This document shows positions 46,683 through 55,283 of a stretch of DNA of 64,000 nucleotides, in pieces. Numbering within the stretch: position 1 is the first letter of the stretch; every line of letters starts with the position of its first letter. A model generated the notes under the pieces. The model did not search any database, was not told the DNA's origin, and saw only the letters and a list, made by a program, of their open reading frames with translations. The position numbers and the translations under genes were made by a program. Origin of the DNA: an uncultured Pseudomonadales bacterium (lineage in GTDB: Bacteria; Pseudomonadota; Gammaproteobacteria; Pseudomonadales; Azotimanducaceae). The stretch spans positions 124,001 through 188,000 of the forward strand of contig CALSMJ010000005.1 of assembly GCA_943787425.1 (NCBI GenBank), read 5' to 3'.

Positions 46683-48530
46683 ATGACAACCAAGATAACC
46701 CGCCGCGATTTACTGCAAGACGCAGGCCTCATCAGTTTAGGGCTTGGGATCACGCCGTCAGCGGCGGCCGCCACAACGCTCGGCGCTGATCACACATCTT
46801 ACCCGCCAACGCGAACCGGTCTGCGCGGGTCCCATCCAGGATCCTTTGAAGGCGCACATGCCTACGCTCGAGATGGCCTGCCTCATCCAAAACCACAACC
46901 CTTAGATGAAGCCTTTGATCTCGTGATTGTCGGCGCCGGGATTTCAGGCCTCGCTGCGGCCTACTACTATCAGAAACGTTTTGGCGTCGACCGAAAAATT
47001 CTAATCCTGGACAATCACGATGACTTCGGTGGTCACGCTAAGCGTAATGAGTTTCACCAGGGCGGCCGCTTGCAGCTTGCGATCGGCGGCACCCATAATC
47101 TGGAATACTGGCAATTTAGCGAAACGGTTTCAGCGCTAATGCAGACGCTCGGCATCGATATCCCGAAACTACGCCAGCAAACCGACTTCAACTATGGCCG
47201 AAATGGCGCAAAGGGCCGCGCGATCTGGTTCGATGCTGAAACCTATGGCGTTAACAAATTAGTCACGGGCTGTTCGCTAAAAGGACCTCCCTCCTCCTCA
47301 CCGTTGCCTTATCTCGACCAATTCCCAATCAGCACAACGGCAAAAACCGAGTTGCGCGCCTTCTACAAACGTCAGACCGATGTCTTGGCACACTTGTCCA
47401 GCGCTGAGCGAGCGGATTATTTACACACCACCGGCTACTTCGATTTTCTCGAATCAAAAGGTGGCCTTGGCGCGGAGGCGCGGCAACTGTTCAAGACGGC
47501 TTGCCACGGCTCCTGGGGTCTTGAGACTGCATGCCTGTCGGTTGCCGAGGCCCTCGATGACGGCCTGCCCGGATTGAATTTAATCGGCGAAACCGCCGCG
47601 GAATCGGATTGGGACTATCCCGTTGGGATCTTCCCAGATGGCAACGCGAGCATCGCCAGGCTCTTGGTGCAACGGCTCATTCCGAGCATTGCGCCCGGCG
47701 TGACAGCCGACACGATCGCAACCACTGACTTTGATTATTCACAACTCGATCGCCCCCAGAATGCGGTACAGATTCGCCTTCAAAGCACGGTTATTGATGT
47801 TGCACATCAGAAAGGCGCCGTGCACCTCACCTACTTGTTTGGTGGCAAGGCGTTTGCGCTGAAGGCGAAACAATGCGTGATGGCCTGCTATCACTCGGTC
47901 ATCCCCTATATTTGCCCAACGCTGCCCGCCGCTCAAAAAGCCGCCCAGCGCTACCAGGTCAAATACCCCTTACTGCTAACCAACGTGCTCATTCGTTCCC
48001 GGGCGCCTTTTACCGAGCTTGGCATCGACGGCGCCGCCTGCCCGGGCCGACTGCATTCAGCGCTCTTTCTCATGAACGGGGTCGAGACCGGTGGCTACGC
48101 CCAGGCCAGCGATGATCCGGGCCCAGTTCCTGTCACGTTTTGGGGCAGTCTGTCGCCGCCAGATGGCATTGAAAACTTCTGGGATAAGCTCCGTGCTTCC
48201 CGAACCAGAATGCTCAACCTAACGCTCGAAGATTACGAACGCGAGGTTCGCAGCGTACTCCAAGACCTCTTGGGCCCTGCTGGGTTCAGCGCTAAACGGG
48301 ATATCCTTGCGATCACGGTCAATCGGTGGCCACACGGTTATTCACACGAATATTTAGATTTATGGGATCCGAAATGGGAGGAAGGCCAAGCACCACATGA
48401 AATTGCGCGCCAACGTTTTGGCAACATTACCTTTGCCAATGCCGATGCCGGCGCCAGCGCCTATACCCATACCGCAATCGAGGAAGCCGCCAGAGCAGTC
48501 GCGGAATTAGGGGCACAGGGTCTCCATTGA
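46683..48530 (+). CDS. Tat-exported spermidine dehydrogenase-like FAD oxidoreductase
   Basis: 615 residues from the ATG at 46683; a longer TTG start at 46623 would bury the Tat signal. The Tat motif is TRRDLL in TKITRRDLLQDAGLISLG. The FAD-binding Rossmann motif FDLVIVGAGISGLAAAYYYQ follows, then DNHDDFGGHAKRNEF, which is typical of the periplasmic spermidine dehydrogenase (SpdH)-like group. Near the C-terminus ITVNRWPHGYSHEY and RFGNITFANADAGA complete the family pattern. The enzyme probably oxidises a polyamine or related amine in the periplasm; the substrate is inference. Two broken relatives lie at 51.5-52.0 kb and 55.3-57.2 kb. It appears intact. Confidence 0.82.
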   Translation: MTTKITRRDLLQDAGLISLGLGITPSAAAATTLGADHTSYPPTRTGLRGSHPGSFEGAHAYARDGLPHPKPQPLDEAFDLVIVGAGISGLAAAYYYQKRFGVDRKILILDNHDDFGGHAKRNEFHQGGRLQLAIGGTHNLEYWQFSETVSALMQTLGIDIPKLRQQTDFNYGRNGAKGRAIWFDAETYGVNKLVTGCSLKGPPSSSPLPYLDQFPISTTAKTELRAFYKRQTDVLAHLSSAERADYLHTTGYFDFLESKGGLGAEARQLFKTACHGSWGLETACLSVAEALDDGLPGLNLIGETAAESDWDYPVGIFPDGNASIARLLVQRLIPSIAPGVTADTIATTDFDYSQLDRPQNAVQIRLQSTVIDVAHQKGAVHLTYLFGGKAFALKAKQCVMACYHSVIPYICPTLPAAQKAAQRYQVKYPLLLTNVLIRSRAPFTELGIDGAACPGRLHSALFLMNGVETGGYAQASDDPGPVPVTFWGSLSPPDGIENFWDKLRASRTRMLNLTLEDYEREVRSVLQDLLGPAGFSAKRDILAITVNRWPHGYSHEYLDLWDPKWEEGQAPHEIARQRFGNITFANADAGASAYTHTAIEEAARAVAELGAQGLH

Positions 48531-48572
48531 GTCCAGGGCCTGCCGCCGAGCGGCCGAAACCGGCAAAGCAGG

Positions 48573-48863
48573 TTAGTGGGGGCCTGTTAGTCGCCGATGA
48601 CAATCTTGCACCGCAACTTGTTCATCTCGGCGAGCCGTGACAGAGGCATCGCCCAATGTTCGATCCGATTTTTGGTAAGAGACCTTAGGGTGGTGCGCCG
48701 CAGCGAACTGACAGGCCACCATACCGGTCGCATTGACTGAACTTTCCTGAACTGTCGGGGACACCCGGTCAGATAAGACCAGGCTACATCCAAAAAGCGA
48801 CAACAACCCAATCAAAATTACGAAGTGTGTCCCGCTGCTTAGAAAAAGGCGGAACCTAAGCAT
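48573..48863 (-). CDS. Possible small lipoprotein
   Basis: About 96 residues from an ATG at 48863. A hydrophobic leader FVILIGLLSLFGC has a lipobox (LFGC). The rest (VACQFAAAHHPKVSYQKSD) is polar. Another frame gives RLAEMNKLRCKIVIGD at the end, which looks like the end of RcsF/DUF4156-type lipoproteins, so there may be a frameshift near 48650. No ribosome site is evident. Function unknown. Confidence 0.3.
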   Translation of the reverse strand: MLRFRLFLSSGTHFVILIGLLSLFGCSLVLSDRVSPTVQESSVNATGMVACQFAAAHHPKVSYQKSDRTLGDASVTARRDEQVAVQDCHRRLTGPH

Positions 48864-48943
48864 CTCCATGACCGACTTTGACAACCAGCTCGAGACCTTT
48901 CATCCTCGCCCGAGCCATCTGCCAGGCAGCCTTTATGGGTCTG

Positions 48944-49645
48944 TTACTTATCGTTTGACGCATAATCAATTTCTCCACCCATAAACTGCACGCTCTCAGC
49001 GAGATCCGCTCGACTCGTTCGAGCGTTATTGGCCGGCGTTGCGGGATCCTCATATCCGAAACTCAACCCATAGAGCACGGTCATATCGTCTTCTAGTCCA
49101 AACGTCTCGCGTACCAAATCCGGATAATGTCCCATCGTACCCTGAGCACAGGAGGCCAGCCCATGTGCCGTCATTGCGAGCATCAGCGTCTGCGTATACA
49201 TACCGACATCGGCAGCCGATTGTCCGCCAAAAATATCCTGCATGCAGAAAAACGCGACATGGGGCGCATCAAACAGTTCAAAATTACGCAAGCTTGCGCG
49301 ACTGCGGCCGGCTTTGTCTTCCCATTCAATACCCATTGCATCGTAAAGCACCCGTGCACAATCGCGACGCCGCTGTTTATAGGGTTCGCCCAGGCGGCCC
49401 TTATCCTTATGATCCTGCTTGGCCGGTATGCCTTCACTCACCCGGCGGAGAAATTCTGTACGAAGCCGATCCCTGACCGCGCCTGACGCCACACACACCC
49501 GCCATGGCTGAACATTTGTACCCGAGGGCGACCATTGCGCCAGATTAAACACTTTACGCATTAGGGCTTTTGGTACGGGGGTGGGTAAAAATCCTCGCAC
49601 TGAACGGCGACCTAAAATGGCCTCATCTAAACTCATTGCTGTCAT
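48944..49645 (-). CDS. Nitroreductase family protein
   Basis: 233 residues from the ATG at 49645 (MTAMSLDEAIL), chosen because the preceding 31 residues of the longer open frame do not resemble the family. FMN-binding features are ILGRRSVRGFLPTPVPKALM and AQWSPSGTNVQPWRVCVASG. The C-terminal motif LASCAQGTMGHYPDLVRETF and YGLSFGYEDPATPANNART are typical of nitroreductases that use NAD(P)H and FMN. Physiological substrate unknown. Confidence 0.9.
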   Translation of the reverse strand: MTAMSLDEAILGRRSVRGFLPTPVPKALMRKVFNLAQWSPSGTNVQPWRVCVASGAVRDRLRTEFLRRVSEGIPAKQDHKDKGRLGEPYKQRRRDCARVLYDAMGIEWEDKAGRSRASLRNFELFDAPHVAFFCMQDIFGGQSAADVGMYTQTLMLAMTAHGLASCAQGTMGHYPDLVRETFGLEDDMTVLYGLSFGYEDPATPANNARTSRADLAESVQFMGGEIDYASNDK

Positions 49646-49880
49646 GCTTGCGCCATCATGTTTTTTAAGGGCGTTACTATATCGCAGCCTCCAAGAATTC
49701 CCAATGCGCTCCGCCCTCAAGGCGGCTGAGCCAAGCACGACAGCAAAGTTTGTAAGCCTTTGATCTCGGGAAATTCACAACTTTTTGACAACCCTTAGAA
49801 TCCAAACCCTGGTCGATCGCGACCGTCACCGATGTGTAGTCGATGGGCCGGAATTCAGAATAGCGTCGTTTGTTGGTCGG

Positions 49881-51354
49881 TCAGGCCTGTGGCGGTGAGC
49901 GGATCAATGGATCACCGCCTGATCCAGCCCCAGGTGCTTCAGGATCTGAACGGTCCGACGCATCGGGAATAACATCCGGGTCTTCAATCGATGCGATGAT
50001 CCGAACGGGGCCACCGCACTTTTCACACTTCTCTATATCAATGGCAGAACACACGCTTGAGCCGCTGCGCCCATCCGAACGCGGCCCGGTCTCGAGTAGG
50101 CCTTCGGTTTCGGGTTTTCTTGTTCTTCTACCGGTTTCTGAGGAACAACGTACTTCACGCAGTTTGCTGTTGGGGCGAGAACACCCCATGAAATCGTGTT
50201 AGATTCACCCGTGGTCTGGGTACCAGCGCTGCCAGGCGCCCCATGAATTCCATTGGGCTGAGCGGGCCGCCTTCGGACGACATGGGTAGTTCCGTCGTCG
50301 TACGGCGTCTTCAAGGCGACGACGACGTTGCCGTTGTTGGCCAAGGACAATCGTCTTTCTGCAATGGCTGGTCTCGTAATGTAGCGGCACAAACGCTCAA
50401 GCTTCTTGCGCTGATTAGACTTGCAGGCGATTCCGGCATGCAGAGAAAACCCCGCCTGCTTGCTGACCAGATCGTCGCCTTTACGCGATTCAGTTCTGAC
50501 AGGCACTGTCTGTAACGTCAGCGCTTTCCGCCCGCATTGGGACCGAATGCCAGGCGATAGGTAATAGATGCACCGACAATCGCACCCATGGCATCCTCCT
50601 CGTCCTGCATCAGATCCAGGTACTCGGACTCTGCATCGCGGACCAGGTAGCCTGCTTTTTCCAGAAACCGCGAGACGCGCCTGGCAATCGTGTGGGCAAT
50701 AACATCCAGATCTTCACGAGTAGGTGGTTTGACGGGCCAGAAGTAACCTTTGGCATCGTAGACTCCGTTCAGGTAAAGCATGTGGAAGTGAGGATTCAAA
50801 TTAAGGGCTGAGCCAAACCGTTGAATCAGCGTAACCGCACCGCTCTGCGCACCTGACTTGACTGTCATGCGGGCTCGCTTGATCAAGAATGTACTGATGA
50901 CGCGATGTACGATGGTGAGCACCTGGCTCATGACCTTCGGGTTGGTCGCAAAGAGATAGCGTAGCGGATACGGAACACTAAGCACCCATTGCCGTATTGG
51001 CCGCTTCGGCAGAACTTCATCCACCAGATGGGCAGCACTGTCCACCATCCGTCGCGCGCCACATGACGGACAGAATCCCCGGCGTTTACAGCTGAATGCT
51101 ACAAGCTTCTCGTGATGGCAGGTATCACAGCGAACTCGCAGAAACCCATGTTCCAGGCGGCCACACTTCAGGTAGTCATCGAACTCACGAACAACATAAC
51201 CAGGCAGTTGTTTACCCTGCTCGGATAGCATTGCTTTGAACTCCGGCCAATGGCGCTCCACCAGCTGATACAACAGTGTTGTCTCTGGAGTATGGCGTTC
51301 ATAACGAAACGAACCTGTCGGCCAGAACATGTCCTGGCTGTTGTGGATGGACAC
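49881..51354 (-). pseudogene. IS91-family transposase, multiply frameshifted
   Basis: HUH/Y1 rolling-circle transposase remnant. The first piece (51354 to 50518, GTG start, SIHNSQDMFWPTGSFRYERH) has the zinc-binding N-terminus CDTCHHEK and RRGFCPSCGARR, and the HUH motif LNPHFHMLYLNG. It stops at a frameshift before ALTLQTVPVRTE. The next frame gives KKLERLCRYITRPAIAERRL, containing the catalytic tyrosine. Further shifts follow, and CEKCGGPVRIIASIEDPDVI in a third frame ends the family pattern near 49900. At least three or four frameshifts are needed, so the element is inactive unless the sequence is wrong. Confidence 0.85.
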
Positions 51355-51534
51355 AGCACGAGATCATCGAGAGAGTGAATCGAGAGCGTCGACTGGTCAG
51401 CCGTTAGATAGCAGTCGCTTTTGCTGAAAAGGCTGTAGGGCTGATGAATGAGGGAATGTGCGAGTTATTTGTTCAGTGTGCGATTTAGCAGTGATTCAAA
51501 CGCTGAACCATCCTGCCGGGTCAGGTTGGGGACA

Positions 51535-51798
51535 TGCAGCCATGAAAGCCAATTCAGAAAAAGTCGCACTGCTAAGTCCAACCGATAACAGCGTGCTGGC
51601 GTACCCGGGACTGGATGGTCAGGCAGACCATGTAAAAGTCCGTGGCAAATGGAGTCAGTTGATGCTCGGCGTCGGTGACTACGAGTCCGCCGTTCGGGCG
51701 CTCCCTCCGGCGGCTTCTGAACAGGACAAATTGATTGAGTTTTTCAGCGGCGATCGCGATTACCTCAATGACCTTTCACAGAGTGAGAAACAATCCTA
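51535..51798 (+). pseudogene. Duplicated internal fragment of the spermidine dehydrogenase-like gene
   Basis: 264 bases nearly identical to 55771-56041 within the broken flavoprotein gene, differing by a handful of substitutions and a 7-base deletion (GACCATG then TAAAAGTCC). It encodes MKANSEKVALLSPTDNSVLA and KVRGKWSQLMLGVGDYESAV in one open frame without start context or the rest of the protein. It begins about 180 bases from the IS91-like gene start. Confidence 0.85.
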
Positions 51799-51905
51799 TA
51801 ACGATCTCCAGGGTTAGTCGGTCGTCAATGCGGTTAATAAGAATAAACACGCTCTTCAACTTTCAGAAGAGTATTCTGGTTCCAGCCGGTTAGTTGCTGT
51901 CCCCG

Positions 51906-52022
51906 TTAGCCCATCTGAGCATGAGTTGTGCGCTGCTCAAAGCCATAGGCCGGAAGCAGGGCGCCTCCCGCACTAATCGCCATACCATTAAGGAGATCCC
52001 GTCTCGTTATCTTTATCGCCAT
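51906..52022 (-). pseudogene. Truncated N-terminus of a Tat-exported flavoprotein
   Basis: 38 codons on the reverse strand: MAIKITRRDLLNGMAISAGG then ALLPAYGFEQRTTHAQMG and a stop. The ITRRDLLNGMAI stretch is almost the same as the Tat signal of the broken gene at 55284 (ITRRDFLNGMAI) and like that at 46683. The FAD-binding domain is missing. This is the beginning of another paralogue, cut after the signal peptide. Confidence 0.7.
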
Positions 52023-52041
52023 TGCTGTCTCTGGGAGGTTT

Positions 52042-52083
52042 ACATGTCAAGCGACATGTTCTAGCATGCAGGCTGACATGTCA
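52042..52083. promoter_or_regulatory. Probable TetR-family operator palindromes
   Basis: ACATGTC AAGC GACATGT (52042-52059) is a perfect inverted repeat, and TGACATGTCA (52074-52083) is a second palindrome with the same core. They lie between the truncated Tat gene on the reverse strand and the forward operon containing a TetR gene, the usual place for a divergent operator. Confidence 0.6.
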
Positions 52084-52173
52084 AACGCCTCCAGGCTCAG
52101 TTACCGGCCGGAATCAGAGCTAACTAGTGCACCTGTCACGCGGCGCCCAAACCTAAAAAAGAGGATAACTCCA

Positions 52174-52266
52174 ATGAAGAATCATGGCATTTTAGTGCTT
52201 CTCATCGCAGCCACAACGACCATACCAGCTCGGGCTGCCCCAGGCGTTCTACCCCTGCTTACCTAA
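52174..52266 (+). pseudogene. Signal-peptide remnant of an exported protein
   Basis: 30 codons, MKNHGILVLLIAATTTIPARA then APGVLPLLT and a TAA, preceded by GAGGATAA. It encodes a complete signal peptide but almost no mature protein. It is either a leader peptide or, more likely, the start of a deleted exported protein. It lies 32 bases before the acyl-CoA ligase. Confidence 0.45.
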
Positions 52267-52297
52267 AACGGCGCAACAACGGACTGGAGATGAGCAC

Positions 52298-53827
52298 GTG
52301 ACTTTGATTAATTCAATTGGCGTTATTCCACGCGAGGCAGCAAAACTTTACGGCGACAGGATTGCACTCATCCTGCCGGACCGGGAATTGTCGTTTAACG
52401 AGCTCGAGGTATTATCCAACCGCTGCGCCAATGCGCTGGTTGATCTCGGGGTCAAGCCTGGCGACCGTGTCACCCTTTACTCCGGCAACTGCTGGGAATG
52501 GATAGTCTGCTACTACGGTGCCCTAAAAACAGGCGCCGTGATCAACCCGATCAACGTGATGCTGACCCCTGGTGAAGTTGAATTCGTGGCCAACGACTGC
52601 GGCGCGACCGTCGTTATCGCATCTCATGAGAAGGCGCTTTCTATTAAGGATGTCAAAGAAAAATCCCAGGTCAGGGAACTGATCGCCTTTGGCGACGAAG
52701 CGCTTCCCGAAGGAATATTGTCTTTCAACGATATGCTCGATGGCAGTAGTGATGAGTTTCAGATCGGTGAAATCGATCCGGACTCGCTTTCAACGATCGG
52801 CTACACCTCCGGCACTACCGGGCATCCCAAAGGGGCCTGCCTGTCGCACCGGGGTATCCTGCTGAATGTGGCTATGACCGCCCTGATGCATCAGCGCAGC
52901 GACAGGGATACGGTCGTTACCGCCTTACCTTGCCCGCATGTCTATGGCAACGTGGTCATGAGCGGTGCCATACAAAATGGCATGACCCTGGTACTCCACC
53001 CGGCCTTCGAAGAGAAGACCATCCTGCAGAGCATCCAGGACCACAAGGCCACCATGTTTGAAGGTGTGCCTACCATGTACATGTTCATGCTCAATCACCC
53101 CGAGCTGGATGACTACGACCTGTCGTCACTGCGCTGCTGCACCGTCGGCGGGCAGACCATGCCTAAACCTAAAATGGAAGAAGTGGAGCAACGCTTCGGC
53201 TGCCCGCTGATTGAACTGTGGGGCATGACTGAGCTGGGCGGGCTTGGCACCACCTTTGCTACCAATGGCCTCATCAAGCATGGCTCGATTGGTGTCGCAC
53301 TACCTTATACCCAGGCAAGGATTGCCGACACTGAGAATGCCGACAAGACCTTGCCCATCGGTGAGGTCGGTGAACTGATGATCAAAGGCGATATCGTCAT
53401 GCAGGGATACTTCGGCAATGAGCAGGCAACCGGCGACACCATCGAGCCTGACGGCTGGCTGCACACCGGGGATGTCGCGACCATGGACGAAGACGGTTGT
53501 ATTTTTATCGTCGATCGCAAAAAAGACATGATCCTGACAGCGGGCTTCAACGTTTATCCTGCGGAAATTGAGCGGGTTGTCGCCGGTCACCCGGATGTCG
53601 CCCTGGTGGCGGTAGGCAGTATTCCCGATGAAGACAAAGGTGAACTTGCCAAGGCCTACATCGTCCCGAAGACGGGTGCAGCGCCGAAAGCGGCTGACAT
53701 CATTACTTATTGCCGCGAGCACCTCGCCGCCTACAAGGTGCCCAGGAAAGTGCAGTTTGTTGATGACCTGCCAAAAACCAGTACCGGCAAAGTGATGCGC
53801 CGCGAACTGAAAACACTGGATAAATAG
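52298..53827 (+). CDS. AMP-dependent acyl-CoA synthetase/ligase
   Basis: 509-residue adenylate-forming enzyme, start GTG with GGAG upstream. It activates a carboxylic acid to its CoA thioester through an acyl-AMP. The P-loop-like motif STIGYTSGTTGHPKGACLSH, VELWGMTELGG in the A5 region and GWLHTGDVATMDEDG (A7) are present, and the catalytic lysine lies in KTSTGKVMRREL near the end. The acid is probably a medium or long fatty acid or an aromatic acid. A TetR gene, a membrane protein and a broken flavoprotein follow on the same strand. Confidence 0.92.
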   Translation: MTLINSIGVIPREAAKLYGDRIALILPDRELSFNELEVLSNRCANALVDLGVKPGDRVTLYSGNCWEWIVCYYGALKTGAVINPINVMLTPGEVEFVANDCGATVVIASHEKALSIKDVKEKSQVRELIAFGDEALPEGILSFNDMLDGSSDEFQIGEIDPDSLSTIGYTSGTTGHPKGACLSHRGILLNVAMTALMHQRSDRDTVVTALPCPHVYGNVVMSGAIQNGMTLVLHPAFEEKTILQSIQDHKATMFEGVPTMYMFMLNHPELDDYDLSSLRCCTVGGQTMPKPKMEEVEQRFGCPLIELWGMTELGGLGTTFATNGLIKHGSIGVALPYTQARIADTENADKTLPIGEVGELMIKGDIVMQGYFGNEQATGDTIEPDGWLHTGDVATMDEDGCIFIVDRKKDMILTAGFNVYPAEIERVVAGHPDVALVAVGSIPDEDKGELAKAYIVPKTGAAPKAADIITYCREHLAAYKVPRKVQFVDDLPKTSTGKVMRRELKTLDK

Positions 53828-53885
53828 ACTCGATAAGTCAGAATGACCGCACTCACCATTTGAATAAGAAGGCGTAGGCAAGACG

Positions 53886-54482
53886 ATGACAAAAGGCACC
53901 AAGCGAAAAAAATCAGTGGACGAGACAACTGACGCAGTGATGAGCGAGCGCCAGCAAGAGATATTACAAACAGTGATAGAAATAATCTCGGATGAAGGTT
54001 ACAGCAGCCTGACTATGCGTCACCTGGCTCGCGCCAGCGGTATGAAACTGGGTGCTCTGCAATACCACTTTCGTACCCGGGACGAATTGTTACGAGCCCT
54101 GGTTGAATATCTGCGCAATGAGTGGCGACATCTCTTGGGGAATCCCGAAGGTGGTCCACTCGGGATTCGCGCGATAGCAGAGATCATGCTTACGGTTGAT
54201 GCACCATCGCACGACGGGCTATGGACGCAACTCTGGGCAATGGAGCAGGTCGAACCGCTCGTGTCGGACCTGCTGGAAGATGTCTATGCAGAGTACTTGC
54301 GGTTACTGGAAAAAGCACTCAAGGCGGCGGGGAACCAGTCACCGCGTGCCGAAGCCCTGTGCCTTATGGCTGTGATGGAAAGTGAATCACTGTTTACCGG
54401 CAAAGGCCGACGCTGGGAAAAAGACAGAAGCGCGGTGCGCAAAACAATACTTGATTTTATTGATGACAGATACGGAGAGTAG
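53886..54482 (+). CDS. TetR-family transcriptional regulator
   Basis: 198-residue repressor. The helix-turn-helix at residues ~33-62 (GYSSLTMRHLARASGMKLGA then LQYHFRTRDELLRALVEYLR) is typical. The C-terminal ligand-binding domain is helical and ends in DRYGE. It lies 58 bases after the acyl-CoA ligase and 3 bases before the membrane protein gene. The likely operator is the palindrome pair at 52042-52083; the ligand may be an acyl-CoA or related metabolite (inference). Confidence 0.9.
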   Translation: MTKGTKRKKSVDETTDAVMSERQQEILQTVIEIISDEGYSSLTMRHLARASGMKLGALQYHFRTRDELLRALVEYLRNEWRHLLGNPEGGPLGIRAIAEIMLTVDAPSHDGLWTQLWAMEQVEPLVSDLLEDVYAEYLRLLEKALKAAGNQSPRAEALCLMAVMESESLFTGKGRRWEKDRSAVRKTILDFIDDRYGE

Positions 54483-54485
54483 ATT

Positions 54486-55244
54486 TTGAGTGCGACAACA
54501 ACGTTGGGTTCACAGATTAACCGGCTTGGATTCTGGTCTGCCGTGGTTGCAATTGCGACCGGTGTTGTCGCCTTTTTCATTCCGTTGGATGCGCCTGGCG
54601 GTTATACCGCTGACCACGCTGACCGCGTCGCCTGGCTGAGCGCTAACAGTGGTACTTTTATCCTCGGCTGGATCAACCAGATTATCGCCATGCTCAGCAT
54701 ATCGGGCGTCTTTTTTGGTATGGCCTGGCAAATAGCAACAAGGAACCCGTTACGCGCCGTTATCGCGGCAATGGTCGTTCTCATTTCTGTTGTCGCCTTT
54801 ATCGTTCCCAAGTTCATCGCAGTCTGGACCATACCGATGCTGGCACAGGCGATTTCAACCGGGGCGATGGGTGCCGAACTGGCCGACCCGTTACTGAGGT
54901 TGCTGAACGTCTCTATTCCATTTTCGCTCTACACTTCTTTTGACTATCTGGGTTTCTGGCTTTACGCCGTGTTTGGCCTTCTTGTGGCAGGTCCCCTTTA
55001 CACAGAAAAAAAAGGTGGAGAACACATGAGCGCAAAGATCGCCGCCGTCACAATAGGCGTTTTCGGTCTGCTGTATCACGGCCTGCTGGCCACCCTGCTG
55101 CTTGGCGCCATCGCACCACCAGACATTGAGTCCTGGTTCCTGGGTGCTTCCTCATTGTTGTTGATCGTGGTGGTGGCAATGATATTCAGTTTCAGGCGCG
55201 ACATGGTTGCCGCGCCCCTGGCAACCAGCAATGACACTCAATAG
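54486..55244 (+). CDS. Multi-spanning membrane protein of unknown function
   Basis: 252 residues with about six hydrophobic segments: FWSAVVAIATGVVAFFIPL, GWINQIIAMLSISGVFFGMA, AVIAAMVVLISVVAFIVPKF and others. The start is TTG or a nearby codon three bases after the tetR stop, indicating coupled translation. I do not recognise the family with certainty; DUF4386-like proteins have a comparable layout. It is the third gene of the acyl-CoA ligase operon. Confidence 0.7.
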   Translation: MSATTTLGSQINRLGFWSAVVAIATGVVAFFIPLDAPGGYTADHADRVAWLSANSGTFILGWINQIIAMLSISGVFFGMAWQIATRNPLRAVIAAMVVLISVVAFIVPKFIAVWTIPMLAQAISTGAMGAELADPLLRLLNVSIPFSLYTSFDYLGFWLYAVFGLLVAGPLYTEKKGGEHMSAKIAAVTIGVFGLLYHGLLATLLLGAIAPPDIESWFLGASSLLLIVVVAMIFSFRRDMVAAPLATSNDTQ

Positions 55245-55283
55245 CCCTCAATAACTTTCAATAACAACAACGCGAATAGACCA

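Noticed and set aside
53300..53902. Reverse-strand 200-codon frame under the acyl-CoA ligase
   Set aside because: Antisense shadow of a well-conserved adenylate-forming enzyme.
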